DNA of 58,413 nucleotides from Nitrososphaeraceae archaeon. GTDB taxonomy: Archaea; Thermoproteota; Nitrososphaeria; Nitrososphaerales; Nitrososphaeraceae. Made by a program: the position numbers and the translations under genes. The notes beneath the pieces were generated by a model that worked only from the letters and a program-made list of their open reading frames with translations, was not told where the DNA came from and ran no database searches. The DNA lies in NCBI GenBank assembly GCA_009377575.1, contig WHTU01000016.1, positions 1-58,413 of the forward strand, given 5' to 3'. Positions within the stretch are counted from its first letter, which is position 1, and every line of letters begins with the position of its first letter. This document shows, in pieces, positions 9,064 through 18,515 of the stretch.

Positions 9064-9864
9064 TTATAGTTGAATTCCAGCACTATAAAACACACCAGAA
9101 GTGGCGTATGCGTCCTTCACGACTTTATTTAAACCTCCTAAACCCAGAGCTTGGTTCCTGTAGTTTGTGGCCTCAGACACCCATAACGGGAAAATATCCT
9201 GTGCCTTCAATGGATGCATTTCTAACCACCGTTCTAGATACTTTACAAATGACACTATTCTAACTCTTCTTTCTTCCGTCTTCCCACGCAAAATAAAGAC
9301 GGCACCTTTGGAATCAATACTAATGTCAGTATTTTGCAGGTTCAAAAATTCTTCTGGCCTCGCGCCGCTCTCATACATGCATGCGATAATGGCTTTTCTC
9401 TGGATAGACGATGTGGAAATTATTAACTTTTTAATCTCCTCTTCTAAAAATTCGCCCAAATCCAATGTGAAAGAGTCACGATACTTGTCCTTTGAAACCT
9501 TAATCGAGTACCAATTCACCTGTTCTGGATAGAATTTATTATTGCCGTAGACGACTTTGTAGAATAACCTTAGAATTATCTTGTATTTCTCTATCGTTGA
9601 GGGTTTGTAGTGTTTTTGTTTGAAAGTGTATCGGTTTTCAATGAAATCGATGAGGACACGAATATCGTCTTTGTCCGAATCTCTGAAAGAATTGCGCATA
9701 AATTTCCTCATCGAGATCAATGCAGTTATGCAACGAGTAATCCAGAGTATCGCGTCCTCGTTGTCGGTCATGTATTCTACTAATCTCAACACATAGGTCC
9801 TGTTAGATTGATCAAGTTCTGTATCAATCCTTTCGATCCAGTCCGATAGTTTCTTATTCCGATT
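9064..9864 (-). pseudogene. tyrosine recombinase (integrase), truncated at both ends
   Basis: The longest start-to-stop frame is 242 codons from a GTG at 9792. Integrase-like sequence continues upstream to a TAG at 9865-9867 (KKLSDWIERIDTEL, SNRTYVLRLVEYM) with no usable start codon. The catalytic half shows the first Arg box (ESGARPEEFLNLQ) and the beta-strand Lys (ILRGKTEERR). The protein then ends after LNKVVKDAYATSG, before the HxxR box and the catalytic tyrosine. It therefore cannot catalyse recombination. Its place next to the tRNA attachment site shows that it was the element's own integrase. Confidence 0.8.
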
Positions 9865-10010
9865 CTAGATGTCTCTCATGCGATTCCTTGACTCTAAATT
9901 AGGGACTACAGTGCCGGGTCTCTAATAATATCTTCGCTCCTTGGCGTGGATGACCTTCTTCGCGTTCTATTTGAGTTCTCCTTTCGTTGGGGATTCTAAC
10001 CGAGGTTATA

Positions 10011-10033
10011 ATGGAGGGGATGGGATTCGAACC
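10011..10033 (-). repeat. proximal attachment site within tRNA-Val
   Basis: The second copy of the 23-bp repeat. It forms the 3' end of the intact tRNA-Val gene. Confidence 0.85.
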
Positions 10034-10086
10034 CATGACCACCTGCGTGTAAGGCAGGTATCCTAACCAGTCTAGACAACCCCTCC
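10012..10086 (-). tRNA. tRNA-Val (anticodon UAC)
   Basis: A 75-base cloverleaf: acceptor GGAGGGG pairs with CCCCTCC, discriminator A. The anticodon stem CCTGC/GCAGG holds loop CTTACAC, giving anticodon UAC. The T-arm is ATGGG-TTCGAAT-CCCAT. No intron and no encoded CCA. Its 3' end served as the integration site of the adjacent element, and the gene was rebuilt intact. Confidence 0.95.
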
Positions 10087-10260
10087 CCTTATTGCTTCAG
10101 ATGGACTTCAAATCCGTTATTCGATATTAATGTGTTTTATCGAGGCTTTCAAGGCTTGCTATGTCTGACATAAATTGAAACTGACTTCAACTATCATATT
10201 AAAAATGCAACGACGGCATCAATAGGGTATATTAGTCATAGAAAATAGGAGTATACTATA

Positions 10261-10680
10261 ATGTCGGAAGGTTCTTCTAAAGGCAATTTAGCCGAACTAG
10301 GAGAGCAGCTGAAGCAGGTGTTAGAGGGTGTGCAGGATAAGTATGAATCATTCATCGATGATGCGCAGCTTTACAAGAAAGGAAAGATTGATGATGTTAA
10401 TTTTTTTTACAAATTAAGCGATTACCTACTCGATCTCACCAAAGTAAATTTCTTGGAAGTACGGTTTGTCCTAGAGCTAAAGAGTATACTGGAGAATAGA
10501 GGGGGTAAGGGGCAAGTAGAACCACCTCAGTTGAATGTTTCAAACAAAGTCAGCGTCCCGAGTATACCTAGCGGAGGCAAACATGTAGGCACGCCCAAAC
10601 GGAACTGCTACTCCTGCGGTGCAGAGATTAACTCTAAGGCCAAATTTTGCAGATCATGTGGAAAATCGCAAGAATCATGA
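10261..10680 (+). CDS. helical protein with C-terminal zinc ribbon
   Basis: The first 85 of the 139 residues look helical (LAELGEQLKQVLEGVQDKYE, then FFYKLSDYLLDLTKV). A short linker leads to a zinc ribbon, NCYSCGAEINSKAKFCRSCG, at about 116-135. Start ATG at 10261 follows the purine-rich GGAGTATACTATA. Domain build and ribbon resemble the 131-residue protein at 6281-6676, so the pair are probably paralogues flanking the mobile element. Function is unknown; such ribbons often mediate protein or nucleic-acid contacts. Confidence 0.75.
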   Translation: MSEGSSKGNLAELGEQLKQVLEGVQDKYESFIDDAQLYKKGKIDDVNFFYKLSDYLLDLTKVNFLEVRFVLELKSILENRGGKGQVEPPQLNVSNKVSVPSIPSGGKHVGTPKRNCYSCGAEINSKAKFCRSCGKSQES

Positions 10681-10782
10681 GCTCCTAACCTCACAACGGA
10701 TAAGCCATCTCGATTTCTCTTTAGTACCTTTCTGTAGGTATCTTGTACCTCTATGATTGGGGATTCAATTTGGTAAATCCTA

Positions 10783-11073
10783 TCATTTTTTCCTTCGGGC
10801 CCCGAATTTCAACTCTACACCCCTTCGTTCAGTAAGATCGAAGGTAAATGATTCGTTATCAAGAATTGGGAAACTCGAGACAAGAGATTCATCGCATACT
10901 ATACATCCCTTTTCTATGATATCCAACCTCGATTTGTCAATAAATGTCGCTGCCCAGAAACAATTGTCACAAAGGACAAAAATGGCTTCTTTTGCCCTTC
11001 GATTTGTTTCATTGTTTGCCGAAGCTAGAACATTTGGCGTAGAAGGAATTGTGCTTTCAGTTGAACCACTCAT
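10783..11073 (-). CDS. small zinc-binding protein
   Basis: The 96-residue protein has CDNC at about 35-38 and CIVC about 20 residues later, a four-cysteine zinc site. It is followed by LVSSFPI and NESFTFDLTERRGVELKFG, which looks like a small beta domain. The composition is protein-like and the two CxxC motifs are correctly spaced. The opposite-strand frame at this place lacks any such features. Start is ATG at 11073. It converges with the zinc-ribbon gene at 10261. No function can be assigned. Confidence 0.68.
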   Translation of the reverse strand: MSGSTESTIPSTPNVLASANNETNRRAKEAIFVLCDNCFWAATFIDKSRLDIIEKGCIVCDESLVSSFPILDNESFTFDLTERRGVELKFGARRKK

Positions 11074-11645
11074 ACTAATCCAAATTCACGCATTCTAAGC
11101 CATGGGAACAATATAAATTCTGCCATAAAAGATTTATCGAAAAATCTATTCTATATATGAATTATATATGTATCCGTATCCACTGTTCTTTGGAATATAG
11201 GATATACATACTGATATTTCTGCTAATCCTCTTGAACTTCAATTCAAACTCGTGTAAGGACGAAATTGGTTGGATTTGCTGATTCTATAACTAGTGCTTT
11301 TTTTGTATCATTGTCAGTCTTACGTTTTTCTATAAAGGGCCCAACGACATGGGCAACGAGAAGAAGATTTGTGTTGTCTCGATCCAGCATCTCTAGGGGA
11401 AATAGCCGTTATATAAAAAGGTCATCAGGTCTCTAGAATACAGATATTAACATTAGCATTCCATTACACGTAGTATGAGGCGAGCGGAACAGTCACTAGC
11501 TAATAGGTAGATCATCTAAGCATAGTTGATTTCGAGCCAAACGGTAGTCCTCCCCAATATAGTAGATGATATTCGCATATACAAGATTAAGTCTGCTCTT
11601 TATTTGCATAGAAAACCAAGACACGAATTGACAAATTACCTAACT
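11074..11645. other. intergenic region without a recognised gene
   Basis: About 570 bases of AT-rich sequence between the ends of neighbouring genes. No protein-like frame, tRNA or clear hairpin was seen on either strand. Confidence 0.5.
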
Positions 11646-13619
11646 CTAGGATAGTCCCTGTTCTAATTTACTCTTAAGAATAGAACTTACCTTTTTTCCA
11701 TCTATCCTGCCTCTAAGTAACGACATACTTCGACCCATCAGCGTTCCCAATGAATCTCTACCCTTTTCCTTAATTAAGGCCATGTTGTCGGTGATTATCT
11801 TGTCTATGATTTCATTTACCTCAATCTCGCTGATTTGCTCAAGACCAAGAATTTGAATGGCCTGTTTTACATCATCGAGGTCCTTCATTAGCATGGTTTC
11901 AAGTATTATTGGAATTGATTCTTTCGCTAAGTCTCCTTTATCAAGCAGTTGAAATACTATTTTGATGGTTTGATCGGAGAGTCTATCTGTATTCAAGCCC
12001 TTCCTCCTAAGGCTAGTGAGATCTTCAGTAATTTTCGAGGCGACAAAAGTTGGCTGTACCTTTGTGTTCTTGATTATGTCCTCGAAGAGTTTCAGGCGAT
12101 CAGAGTCAAAAATCTCAAGGGCTAATTTTTGGTTCAGCTCATATCTTTGCATCAGATCCTGTATGTAACTGTCAAATGATTTAGGTACTGAGCCTTTCAA
12201 TGATTCCAAAATCAAATCATCTATTTTTATAGGAAGAACATCCGTCTCAGGATACATTCGGCTGGATCCTGGCCTTGGTCTTATGAAAATAGTTTTCCCA
12301 TCCAGCGTCGCCGCTCTTGTTTCAGGCACAACACCACGTGTTGCCTGGTTCATCCTCTGAATAATTGCATCCGCGGCGAATTGAACCCTATCTCTGTCTC
12401 CGCCAATCAGAATAAACGCATCACGGCCATTTATCAGGTTCAATCTTTCTTTGATCGCTGCTACTTCGGACTCTGTTATCCCATAGTTGGGCAGTTCATC
12501 AGAATGAAATATTCCGCCTAGTCCATAGAACCTCACTATTTCTGCTAGTTGTCTGCCAAGTCTCACCCCGACATAAGGTTCGTATCCTAAAATTCCATCG
12601 AAGCCCTCTGCCTTTATAGCTACAAATTGCGTATCTTCTCTGTCCAAAATCCGAGTTACTGCTTTGGAGGAAGAGCGCCTTAGAATGTCAGTCATATTTT
12701 CTACAATGAACTCGTGAATTTCATCCTCGTTGTGTTCCGAGGGGTGAGAAATACGCCTTTGACTTAGCTCAGCTGCGATCTGTATCAAGCCACGTTGTCT
12801 GGCTGTTTCAAATTCTATAACTTTGATGAGCTGATCCAGTTGTTGTATTCCTTTAATTTCTACCACTGATCCTTCATTGACCGAGATATTGATGTCTTGC
12901 CTTATAGTACCTATACCTCTTTCTACTCTCTTACTAGCTCTAAGCAGCCTCCCTAATGTTACTGCAACTTGTAATACTTCTTGAGGAGTTCCACTCACAG
13001 GTTCCAGTGCTATCTCAACCAACGGAGTGCCTAATCTGTCTAAGGCGTACTCTCTAGTGATATTGTCATCAGAAAGGAGACGAGCTGCGTCTTCTTCCAG
13101 GCACACACCTTGTACTCCCACTTTCCTGTTTCCTTCTAATTCTAAGTACCCCCCTGTGGCAATCAGCATAGTCCGTTGAAATCCTGTCGTATTAGATCCA
13201 TCAATAACAATCTTTCTCATAACGTGAATCTCATCAACAACCTTAGAATGGAGTGCCATTGCAAGTATAAGGGCTGTTTGCAGAGATTCTCTATCAACGG
13301 AATGGGGTGGCTCTTCATCTGCCTCAACCAAACAGCTCGTTGAGGGGTGACTATGATATCGTATAGATTTCATCTTAGTAGCTTCGAAGAGGGCTGCAGG
13401 ATCGTACACACCTAGCTCACTAAGGGCTGGTCTAAGTCTACGCATAAACGTCAAAGTTGGGTGTTCAGCGCCTTTGTTATTACATTCACAGAAGAGCTTA
13501 CTCTGAGAAGCCAGTTGTTGATGGATCTCCAAACCTACCATTACATCGACCCCTGAATTTTTCGGGTCCAAATCCGGAAGGGAATACTTTGAACCAACTC
13601 TAGGCGTTCTGGTTACCAA
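11646..13619 (-). CDS. gatE: Glu-tRNA(Gln) amidotransferase subunit E
   Basis: GatE is the archaeal GatB-type subunit that activates the glutamate of Glu-tRNA(Gln) as a phosphoester and exchanges it for an amide. The protein starts VMVGLEIHQQLASQSKLFCEC and has the cradle-domain sequences SCLVEADEEPPHS and LGTPLVEIALEP. An inserted AspRS-type GAD domain (about 280-410) distinguishes GatE from GatB, followed by RPGSSRMYPETDVLP and a C-terminal YqeY-like tail. Its 657 residues fit the family. It lies six bases downstream of gatD in the same direction, so the two heterodimer partners form an operon. Confidence 0.96.
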   Translation of the reverse strand: MVTRTPRVGSKYSLPDLDPKNSGVDVMVGLEIHQQLASQSKLFCECNNKGAEHPTLTFMRRLRPALSELGVYDPAALFEATKMKSIRYHSHPSTSCLVEADEEPPHSVDRESLQTALILAMALHSKVVDEIHVMRKIVIDGSNTTGFQRTMLIATGGYLELEGNRKVGVQGVCLEEDAARLLSDDNITREYALDRLGTPLVEIALEPVSGTPQEVLQVAVTLGRLLRASKRVERGIGTIRQDINISVNEGSVVEIKGIQQLDQLIKVIEFETARQRGLIQIAAELSQRRISHPSEHNEDEIHEFIVENMTDILRRSSSKAVTRILDREDTQFVAIKAEGFDGILGYEPYVGVRLGRQLAEIVRFYGLGGIFHSDELPNYGITESEVAAIKERLNLINGRDAFILIGGDRDRVQFAADAIIQRMNQATRGVVPETRAATLDGKTIFIRPRPGSSRMYPETDVLPIKIDDLILESLKGSVPKSFDSYIQDLMQRYELNQKLALEIFDSDRLKLFEDIIKNTKVQPTFVASKITEDLTSLRRKGLNTDRLSDQTIKIVFQLLDKGDLAKESIPIILETMLMKDLDDVKQAIQILGLEQISEIEVNEIIDKIITDNMALIKEKGRDSLGTLMGRSMSLLRGRIDGKKVSSILKSKLEQGLS

Positions 13620-13625
13620 ACTTCA

Positions 13626-15059
13626 TTAATCCTCTTCATAATTTAACATTCGCCTATTTACCGGGGAAGTTGAGGATATTTCATTGGCTATGTTCCTTTC
13701 CATCATGCTTACTGCCTCCACACTGTCATGCGAGTTTGCTATCACCCACATTGCCTTTGCCACAGCCGTCTCCGGAGTCATATCTTCGAGGGGTACAACC
13801 CCCAATTCGATTAAGTCTCTTCCTGTGTCATAAACTTTCATATTTGTTCTTCCCCAAATGCACTGAGATGTCATGAATATCAACACACCAGACTTGATAG
13901 CTTTTGCGATCTGAGGGAAGAATTTTCGTCCTACATGCCCTAATCCAGTTCCTTCCAGAACTATAGCTCTACAACCAGTCTTGACTGCGTATGCAATTAG
14001 GTTTGGATCCAGTCCAGGATAATATTTTAAGAGAGTAACCCTTGGATCAAATTTCGACTCGACTTCGAAATTATTCTCTAGTCCTTCAGAGCCGCTTGCA
14101 TCGTAATTATTGGGACGTTTAGGAATATCCATTTTGACAAATTGTGACTGAATTTTCACCACCCCATTATTCACGGTTGCGATAGGCAATCTGTCTATTG
14201 ATTCAAATGCGTCTCGTCGGCTTGTATGATTCTTCCTAACCCTAGTTCCCAAATGACAAGAGATAAAGTCATCAGACGTGCTACCATGCATGGCAATAAA
14301 TACTCCATTATAAGGAGATTCTATGGAGAAAATCGTGGCACCTATTAGGTTGAGGGCTCCGTCGGAAGAGGGTCTATCAGATGATCTTTGAGATCCAACT
14401 AGGACGACCGGGATAGGGAGATTGTGAAGAGCAAAACTCAGTGCAGCAGCTGTATAGTGCATCGTATCAGTACCATGTGAGACCACTATACCCCTATAGA
14501 CTCTACTCCTTACTTTCTCAGCGATCCTGTTGGAGATCTGAGTCCAATGATGAGGTTCAAGATTTTCGCTATATTCGTTGAACATGAAATCAGCGTCTAT
14601 AGATGCGTATTTTCTGAGCTCAGGTACAGCATTATAGATCTCTGATGCAGACAACGCAGCGCTTACTCCGCCTGTCCGATAATCCACCTTACTTGCGATA
14701 GTGCCCCCAGTGCCAATTAGTGCAATTTTGGGAGCCGACTGTATGTTTTCTTTTCTTTTTTGCAACCTTGGCTTGGCGCTTTCTGCAGAATTTGCAGCAC
14801 TTTCTAAATTGTAGTCAGATTTACAGACAGACATTACCTTGGAAGATGCTATTCCTAAATTATATCCGCTCTTTAATTTTAGAACAACATGTTTCTTGTC
14901 CATTGATGCGTATCTAGGCATAAGAGTACCTTGAAATGTATCCCCGCTGTGTGTAGTTAAGACTACCCAGTCTCCGGGTGAAACATTTTTTTTGTCATTC
15001 ATTTCATGCTTAGAATCGGGTAGATTATTCTTTAGGTCCCTCATCCTTTTTACCCACAA
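13626..15059 (-). CDS. gatD: Glu-tRNA(Gln) amidotransferase subunit D
   Basis: GatD is the L-asparaginase-like subunit that frees ammonia from amide donors and passes it to GatE. After a variable leader there is an SH3-like domain (PGDWVVLTTHSGDTFQGTL, about 28-46), then the asparaginase domain with IALIGTGGTIAS (112-123, nucleophile Thr) and SHGTDTM (194-200, second catalytic Thr and Asp). GLGHVGRKF follows. At 477 residues it is slightly longer than usual, because of a low-complexity linker at about 85-110. The TTG at 15059 begins the longest frame; ATG codons at residues 6 and 20 are possible starts. It is the first gene of the gatD-gatE operon. Confidence 0.95.
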   Translation of the reverse strand: MWVKRMRDLKNNLPDSKHEMNDKKNVSPGDWVVLTTHSGDTFQGTLMPRYASMDKKHVVLKLKSGYNLGIASSKVMSVCKSDYNLESAANSAESAKPRLQKRKENIQSAPKIALIGTGGTIASKVDYRTGGVSAALSASEIYNAVPELRKYASIDADFMFNEYSENLEPHHWTQISNRIAEKVRSRVYRGIVVSHGTDTMHYTAAALSFALHNLPIPVVLVGSQRSSDRPSSDGALNLIGATIFSIESPYNGVFIAMHGSTSDDFISCHLGTRVRKNHTSRRDAFESIDRLPIATVNNGVVKIQSQFVKMDIPKRPNNYDASGSEGLENNFEVESKFDPRVTLLKYYPGLDPNLIAYAVKTGCRAIVLEGTGLGHVGRKFFPQIAKAIKSGVLIFMTSQCIWGRTNMKVYDTGRDLIELGVVPLEDMTPETAVAKAMWVIANSHDSVEAVSMMERNIANEISSTSPVNRRMLNYEED

Positions 15060-15405
15060 CGATTTGAAGTAATTCCTGCATGCTTAAGGGTATTAATTGT
15101 TTGGGGGAAGGCTCGAAGGATTTATGATGCAGGGTACATTCCATATTCTTGTTTTATCTTTTAGGATCGGAATTGGGATGTGCAAATAATAAAACTTGAT
15201 CCACGTCAAACGGCCTAGATTTTAGATTGTGAATCTGAGTCCTAATACTGTCAGAAATTGGACGTTCGTTAGATCATACAACGATTCATTCTGCGGTAAC
15301 AGGTAAAATTGAATGATTGAATTGCATTGTGTTCGACCCAATAGATAAGTAAACCAAGTTGCTATTCATTTGATATACATCTGGTATACAGAGGCTACTT
15401 CCAAT
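15060..15405. other. intergenic region without a recognised gene
   Basis: It contains the gatD promoter region (minus-strand AATTAATAC about 30 bases before the start). Nothing else was recognised. Confidence 0.5.
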
Positions 15406-15804
15406 TTAATCTTGAATAATCTTGATACTCCTGACTTCAAACAATTCAAGTATTGCGTTCTCAATATCCCTTGTAGTAATTTTTCCGTAGTCCCATGCAT
15501 CGACGAATTCCTTGAATTGCTTCTCGAGGCCGAGAGCTATATCTTGGAAATCTATCATCTCATTAGATGTAATTGGAAGCTTATAGCCTTTAGCAATCAT
15601 TATCGGACATCTCTGGTCACCTCCTATTGGAAAATACCACGCATTCTTTGCAAACTCATATGATCCTGTCGAAATCACATTGTACATGCGCATAAGCTCT
15701 TCATTTGTCAGCTTGTTTAAATCGTCGTACCATGGACCAATTGGAGTCCCTGGCTGCCTATCCTCCGCTAATACTCCTTTTTCCTTGTTACGAACAAGAA
15801 ACAA
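15406..15804 (-). CDS. conserved-looking hypothetical protein
   Basis: This soluble acidic protein of 132 residues has no signal or membrane segment. Ordered-looking parts are GPWYDDLNKLTNEELMRMYN (24-43), WYFPIGGDQRCPIMIAKGYK and a helical C-terminal third (IALGLEKQFKEFVDAWDYG, TTRDIENAILELFE). I do not recognise a family. Codon pattern and composition match real neighbours. No operon partner is close. The adjoining gaps are large, so it is a monocistronic gene of unknown function. Confidence 0.65.
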   Translation of the reverse strand: MFLVRNKEKGVLAEDRQPGTPIGPWYDDLNKLTNEELMRMYNVISTGSYEFAKNAWYFPIGGDQRCPIMIAKGYKLPITSNEMIDFQDIALGLEKQFKEFVDAWDYGKITTRDIENAILELFEVRSIKIIQD

Positions 15805-16290
15805 TAGTTATATTAAGATCATTGACATATTAAAGCAAACTGTTTTACTTGGGACATTTTTATCTGCAATTGATAGTAACGATTGACCTCTAGGATTTTC
15901 TTGAGGTCGTGGGACGCGCAGATCCTATTCTGTGAAGCAAAAGCGGTGCACAACTTTCTCTCTTCCACCCAACTTGAATCATAGATATTTGTTCCAATGG
16001 CGGGACAACCGGAGCTAGTCTAAAGTTAATCCAATACCAGATTAGTTCATAATAAGAATAAATAGTCATATCAGAGCGATCCTTTTTAATTGAAATGTTA
16101 AAGTGCTGGTAATCAGGACAATTCTCCTTTGAGACCCCCCATCAAGCACCGTTGGATCTTATTGTTGAAAACCGGCAAAGCAGAACATTGGTACGCTGTC
16201 CTCAGACACGAATTTGTTAGCTAAGTGATCGGTAACCTGATACAAACTATGTTCCTTTAAATTGGACCTTCATCTACGGGGTAATAATCT
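15805..16290. other. intergenic region with a weak hairpin
   Basis: No coding frame was accepted. A 6-bp hairpin (GACCTC 15885-15890, GAGGTC 15903-15908) is visible, too weak to name. The end of the region holds the nadM upstream sequence. Confidence 0.4.
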
Positions 16291-16854
16291 ATGGCGATAG
16301 CAAGAGGAATTCTTGTAGGAAGGTTCCAACCATTCCACTTGGGCCATTTGTCAGCTGTGAGACATGCATCTAGGGAGGTAGACGAATTGATCTTAGTGGT
16401 CGGAAGTTCTCAAAGGAGCCATGAATTTAGAAATCCATTTACAGCTGGTGAACGTATAGAGATGATCCGGGACACTCTAATAGCCGAGCAAGAAATTGAT
16501 GAACACAGGATTATGTTGATCCCAGTTCCAGATCTCGATATTCATCATCTCTGGACATATCAGATTGATTTACTTGTACCACGATATGACAGGGTTTATA
16601 CAAATGATCCCTTTACCAAATACCTCTTCACCGAAAGAGGGGTAAACGTTATACAACCGCGATTACGAAAGAGAAGAGAATTGTCTGCGACACAGGTTAG
16701 ACGTCGTATGGTAATGGACAAGGATTGGCAGAGCCTTGTTTCTCACACAACCGCTGAATTCATAGTAATGATTAACGGTGTAGGTCGAGTCAAATCTTTA
16801 TTTCAGCAAAATAATTTGAATTCTCAGATTAACAGGCATCAGCATCTTTACTAA
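16291..16854 (+). CDS. nadM: nicotinamide-nucleotide adenylyltransferase
   Basis: This archaeal enzyme makes NAD from NMN and ATP. Diagnostic are GRFQPFHLGH (10-19, with the HxGH nucleotidyltransferase signature) and LSATQVRRRM (131-140, the ISxTxxR-type phosphate site). Between them stand SSQRSHEFRNPFTAGERIEM and the NDPFTKYLF stretch typical of the family. It has 187 residues, slightly longer than the usual 165-180 because of a C-terminal tail. The ATG at 16291 begins directly before the conserved first strand. It stands alone, with gaps of over 300 bases on both sides. Confidence 0.95.
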   Translation: MAIARGILVGRFQPFHLGHLSAVRHASREVDELILVVGSSQRSHEFRNPFTAGERIEMIRDTLIAEQEIDEHRIMLIPVPDLDIHHLWTYQIDLLVPRYDRVYTNDPFTKYLFTERGVNVIQPRLRKRRELSATQVRRRMVMDKDWQSLVSHTTAEFIVMINGVGRVKSLFQQNNLNSQINRHQHLY

Positions 16855-17210
16855 AATATCACAGAAACCACATCCTAAACCGCGCTTCACTGTAACAGAG
16901 CGGAGGAATAGGAGGAATGAATAGGAAGATGCTTTTTGTTATTTGCTTATACTTCCCAGCACAATGCATAAGATGGTTATATTCCTGAAGATTTCATACT
17001 TTTCTGTTCTTGAAGTGTATGACAATGAGTAGATTTTATTCGCCTTAGCATATCGAATTCATCGAATTGAATCGATAGTTTCTAGCGTGGAACAAAAATA
17101 TTATTTGTTTTTGTATAATATGATCAACGTTGCCTCTCAAAAATTCATCATACTTGTGGTTATTCGCCTCATTTTTGAGAGCGCGCCATAGCAAATTTCT
17201 CAGCAATGAT
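16855..17210. other. intergenic region without a recognised gene
   Basis: Downstream regions of two convergent genes. A T-rich stretch at about 17099-17113 could end transcription. Nothing coding was seen. Confidence 0.45.
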
Positions 17211-18329
17211 TTAGAAAGAATTTATCACTACACGCAGGCCCAAAAATTCTTCAGTAATTTCAAGTGCTTTGTATATTTCGTCGAGCTTACACCGATGAGT
17301 GATTATTGACGAAAGGTTTATCCCGCGCTTTTCAGCGACGAGCTCAATTGATTCATGAATCAATTTGGGCGTAGCACTGAAGCTCCCGATAAGTGCAATT
17401 TGATTATAATGAACCCAGTTGGGATCTAGTCGAAAGCTTCTATGTCTTGGCATACCTGCGAAGACGTTGATAACAGAATTCTTTGAGGCAATTCCAGCAG
17501 CCATCTCGTACGCGTCTAGATTTGGAGTAGCAATAATCGATACATCGGCCCCTTTTCCGTCGGTCAGCTCTAACACCTCTTTAATAATAGAAGTTGGTGA
17601 GCCTTTATTCTCTCCGAGCTCAATCACAGCATCGGCCCCCATGTTTTTTGCAGCTTGTAATCGATGCTTTACTCGTCCGACAACCATCACCTTAGCACCA
17701 TATAGAGATTTTGCCAACTGTAAGTGGATGAGCCCTATTGGTCCGTCTCCAAGTATCACGAAGGTTTTTTCCTCCATTACATCACTAACGAAAGAATTAA
17801 TGCGCTTAAAGCCGTTAAGGCAGCATGCGAGAGGCTCAATCAATGTCGATTCCTCATTAGTAAGAGTATTGGGGAGTGGAATGAGTCCCCCAATCTTCAG
17901 AGTATTGTTTGGAATACGTACGAATTCGGCAAATCCTCCATCAAGAGAAGAACCAATTTCTCCAAGGTTAGTGCATAGGTTGTACTGTCCGCCATCACAA
18001 TAAATGCAATTCAAACAAGGCACAACAGGTGAAAGTACCACTCGTGCGCCTTCAACTAGACCAAGGTTGTAAGCATCTATATTCAGATCAGAACGTGATG
18101 ATGCGATGTTGGGAGACTCTAATAGTTCCCCACAAATCTCATGCCCTAAGACAACTGGGGCCCTGACTTTAATATGTCCATTTCTATAAACGTTTACATC
18201 ATATCCGCAAACTGCGCACGCATTCATTCTCACCAAAACCCCTCTCTGTTGACTATGACCAGAGAGATGCCCCTGATCTCTTTCTTCTAATGAAATATTA
18301 TTTGGAGAGTAGAAAACCGCGGCACGCAT
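17211..18329 (-). CDS. zinc-dependent medium-chain dehydrogenase
   Basis: A 372-residue MDR-family alcohol/polyol dehydrogenase. The catalytic zinc region has C41-G-Y-D and GHE at 62-64. The structural zinc lobe is complete, with Cys at 105, 108, 111 and 119 (PCLNCIYCDGGQYNLC). A Rossmann domain follows (VILGDGPIGLIHLQLAK, about 191-207). The pattern is closest to sorbitol/threonine dehydrogenases and related NAD(P)-linked enzymes; the true substrate cannot be read. The ATG at 18329 lies directly before the first strand (RAAVFYSPN). It sits next to, but is probably not co-transcribed with, the DNA methyltransferase upstream. Confidence 0.88.
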   Translation of the reverse strand: MRAAVFYSPNNISLEERDQGHLSGHSQQRGVLVRMNACAVCGYDVNVYRNGHIKVRAPVVLGHEICGELLESPNIASSRSDLNIDAYNLGLVEGARVVLSPVVPCLNCIYCDGGQYNLCTNLGEIGSSLDGGFAEFVRIPNNTLKIGGLIPLPNTLTNEESTLIEPLACCLNGFKRINSFVSDVMEEKTFVILGDGPIGLIHLQLAKSLYGAKVMVVGRVKHRLQAAKNMGADAVIELGENKGSPTSIIKEVLELTDGKGADVSIIATPNLDAYEMAAGIASKNSVINVFAGMPRHRSFRLDPNWVHYNQIALIGSFSATPKLIHESIELVAEKRGINLSSIITHRCKLDEIYKALEITEEFLGLRVVINSF

Positions 18330-18515
18330 GTTGTGGCTTTTGATGATGAACCAGATCTGGTAATATAAAAGTTCGCGGTAAATATAGAAATTAGGTAAGG
18401 AAGTTCCTGATGAGTCAAATATTGCTTACTGTAGCCCAATCACATAAGATTACATTAAGACAACGAATATGGATTTATGACAAGTTCCAGACCGTCCGTG
18501 GGTAGTTTCATGGCA

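Larger units (their letters stand above)
7659..10033. mobile_element. decayed integrative element inserted at the 3' end of tRNA-Val
   Basis: A perfect 23-bp direct repeat flanks this stretch (7659-7681 and 10011-10033). The right copy is the 3' end of the tRNA-Val gene; the left copy is a detached tRNA tail with no tRNA body. This is the normal footprint of integration into a tRNA 3' end, where the element restores the gene on one side and leaves the displaced end on the other. Inside, next to the tRNA as expected, lies a tyrosine integrase truncated at both ends, then a frameshifted PD-(D/E)XK nuclease, a short ORF and a diverged repeat. At about 2.35 kb with broken genes it is almost certainly a remnant. 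Confidence 0.82.
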
